From positions 1,485 through 24,796 of the forward strand of contig KN889427.1 in the NCBI GenBank assembly GCA_000934455.1: 23,312 nt of DNA, in the 5' to 3' direction. A program made the translations under genes and the position numbers. Positions 1 to 23,312 of this stretch are shown piece after piece. This DNA comes from Apostichopus parvimensis (Eukaryota; Echinodermata; Holothuroidea; Aspidochirotida; Stichopodidae). The notes under the pieces were generated by a model. It saw only the letters and a list, made by a program, of their open reading frames with translations. It searched no databases and had not been told where the DNA came from. Position 1 is the stretch's first letter. The number at the start of each line of letters is the position of its first letter.

Positions 1-1732
1 AAGTTACGATGTTGCCGAAGGCTGAGTTATATAAATTCAGTGATCTAAACTTCTGAAGACCACGAGTACTGATCATGTGTGTTATTCTTTTCAGCAATTA
101 TTACACGAAATGTTCGCAATATTATTGGGCCTAATTAGTAATTAACATACATTGATCGTCGTCTTGTTGCCTGAATTGCTACCTGTTGAAAAAAACCTTA
201 ATTATTGTATTCATAATGTCCTATTTTCATCAATACTAATAGTCGAGTGACGGTGCGTCGAAAAAGCCGCAATCGGGAAACGGCGGTTAAACGGTTAACC
301 GGACTGGCGGCGATCCGGTTAAATGGTTAGCGAAATAACCGTTAGGTCACACCCTTACAATTGTATTAGATTTCCTAAGGTTTACTTATAGTAGTTCAGT
401 ACAAACATTTAAACAAACAACTGTTCTTCCATTCAATAGATTCACTCAAGATCAATTGGTTTAATGTTCTGCATAAAAACAAATTAGTCATTCTTCTGTA
501 CCCCAGATGGTATCATATTGATTCGTCACTGTTAATACTTGTTACTAGTTGATAACAAAATGGTAACTTCTGCCCTGATTCTAATATGCAAATTAGGCTG
601 GGTCGAGATGAATCTGCTGTGGCAGTTTTAGCAGCCTACGATAAGTGCTGAGTTTTGAAATGATCATCCCTTGTCAAGGGTCTAATCATTGGCTTTAACA
701 TTTATGCAATCAATTAATTTATTTTATACATAGGTAAATCATTAATTTATTTCTTCGTTTTGTGTTCCATCTTTAAGATTGTGCAGGAAACATTGTGGTA
801 CAAACACAGTCAGCTGCTTTAAGTGTAAGAAAAGATGTTACATGAGACAAAGCTCAGACCAAAACAATAAATCAATAAATACTATGATATATACCTGATA
901 TATTTTGAAGGATCAACTGTGAATGAATCTCTATCAGTCAGGGCAAATTTTTAAGGATGTTTTTTATCTGGTTGTCCTCGGACAGTTATGCCTTGCCTTT
1001 TGGGTTGTGCGAACAGCAAATTTGGTTGCCCGCAGAAATGAAGCAAAATAACAATGATCAATATGCACACTGTAGAAGAGTTGTATGGGTTTGGTGAATA
1101 GATCACCATTGTTGGAAAAAGATACCAATTATTATTTTACTTACTTGAGAGTATTTAGTTACAATGCAATCTAAATTATAAACAACTACCGTAGATAGTC
1201 CTTGGGACAACCTCCAAAGCTGATTTTGGTCGAGTTCAAACAGAAATTTAGGTAGTCTCAAATGACCAGGCAGCCATAAAGCCACTTACTAAGGGTTAAT
1301 TAGTCATCTTTTTTAAGAGCGTATGCTCTGAACTTCTAAACAAAGAGATTATAAATTACTTCCACAAAGTCCTGATTTTTAGTATTGCAACTCCAAGGCA
1401 GATCAGATTATTAGAATTATTGAGAATGTGAAACAACCTATGTAAGGTCTAGTATATCATGATCTATTCACTATTTCAATTATGTTGTTGAAAAACAAAA
1501 GAATTTCAACCAAAAGCCATTTGCACAAGCATTATTCAACTCATATCTCACAACTTCATTCAACTCACAACTTCATTTAGCTCATTTTCAATTCAATCAG
1601 TGAAATTATTTAATATTAACCAGCTAGTTACTAAAACTAAATTTAAATTTATGGAGGAATTCTGTTTCTTTGATATTCAGCTTATTTTGACATAAAATAA
1701 TTCTTTTTTAATTGTTTTGTCTTTTTTTGCAG
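1..1732. other. Upstream intron (or flank) without recognisable gene
   Basis: This AT-rich DNA ends in the acceptor TTTTTTTGCAG just before the first visible exon. I looked for the conserved IFT172 N-terminus (MxLKHL..., VTCMAWS) in this stretch and did not find it, so exon 1 must be further upstream. Apart from the possible transposon end at 240-355, I see nothing assignable. Confidence 0.6.
240..355. mobile_element. Possible end of a DNA transposon/MITE (GC-rich, GGTTAA motif)
   Basis: A GC-rich island in AT-rich DNA holds repeated CGGTTAA/GGTTAACCGG motifs and ends in AACCGTTAGGTCACACCCTTA. The end, read in reverse, is TAAGGGTGTGACC, which resembles terminal inverted repeats of short hAT-like elements. 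I find no partner repeat between 1 and 240, so the element would be truncated or would start before the window. The assignment is tentative. Confidence 0.3.
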
Positions 1733-22763
<21,031 letters not shown>

Positions 22764-22879
22764 GTTTGTGGTCTTTTCATTGGTTTGGGTGAACAATGAT
22801 AATATGCTAAATATTGGATTTGCCTTCAGTTATCTTTCCTGGACGGTCTCCAAAGTTTAACTTCTATGAAGTTGTACGT

Positions 22880-23312
22880 ACTCACTAGAATACGAGTATG
22901 AGTACATACTGACTGGAATAGGCGTATGAGTACGTACTCACTAGAATATGAGTATGAGTACATACTGACTAGAATAGTAATATGAGCACATACTGACTGG
23001 AATAGGCGTATGAGTACATACTGACTGGAATAGGAGTATGAGTACATACTCACTAGAATATGACTATGAGTACATACTGACTAGAATAGTAATATGAGCA
23101 CATACTGACTGGAATAGGCGTATGAGTACATGCTGACTGGAATAGGAGTATGAGTACATACTGACTGGAATAGGAGTATGAGCACATGCTGACTGGAATA
23201 GGCGTATGAGTACATACTGACTGGAATAGGAGTATGAGCACATACTGACTGGAATAGGCGTATGAGTACATACTCACTGGAATAGTAATATGAGCACATA
23301 CTGACTGGAATA
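22880..23312 (+). repeat. 28-bp minisatellite running off the window end
   Basis: The unit is GAATAGGCGTATGAGTACAT then ACTGACTG, about 15 copies, with variants GAATAGTAATATGAGCACAT and GAATACGAGTATG. The 28-bp spacing is regular (gaata at 22916, 22944 and on). Each unit contains GTATGAGTACATAC, whose ends GTATG/CATAC can pair. The open frames on the minus strand (SMYSYAYSSQYVLI type) are simply the repeat read through and are not genes. Confidence 0.95.

Noticed and set aside
22826..23299. Minus-strand open frames with a periodic Tyr/Ser-rich protein
   Set aside because: This is the 28-bp minisatellite translated; three offset frames stay open for the same reason. No start context or domain.

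Overview
The window is animal nuclear DNA holding the middle of one gene, IFT172 (intraflagellar transport protein 172), on the + strand. Twenty-five exons between 1733 and 22763 join through GT-AG introns into one open frame of 3528 nt (1176 codons) with no internal stop. The translation follows vertebrate IFT172 closely from about its residue 62 onward. The first exon(s), about 60 residues, lie upstream of the window. The last roughly 500 residues lie downstream, because the final intron runs off the right edge. No other protein gene could be supported on either strand; most other open frames are short or made of repeats.

The organism looks like a marine invertebrate. The exons are compact, the introns are 0.2 to 1.8 kb and AT-rich, and they hold many minisatellites, tRNA-derived SINEs and short hAT-like DNA elements. 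An echinoderm or another non-vertebrate deuterostome is my best guess, at low confidence.

Layout: 1-1732 is upstream intron or flank, with a possible transposon end at 240-355. Exons from 1733 to 12644 encode most of the two N-terminal WD40 beta-propellers. Exons from 13537 to 22763 encode the first half or more of the TPR-like alpha-solenoid. The protein is a subunit of the peripheral IFT-B (IFT-B2) complex, which carries cargo along the axoneme and is needed to build cilia.

The most unusual feature is in the introns. In four of them the tandem repeat contains the real exon-intron junction, so the splice site itself has been copied. These are a 123-bp duplication creating a possible in-frame 27-nt mini-exon (3448-3693), a seven-unit array of about 167 bp carrying six decoy acceptors (6720-8250), a 43-bp array carrying seven former or decoy acceptors (13234-13536), and an array of about 100 bp carrying three decoy donors (14481-14880). 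A 371-bp hAT-type element with perfect 8-bp target duplications sits inside the last unit of the 167-bp array. A second hAT-like element (15615-16085), two different tRNA-derived SINEs (about 9050-9450 and 21440-21710), further minisatellites and a dispersed repeat family fill other introns.
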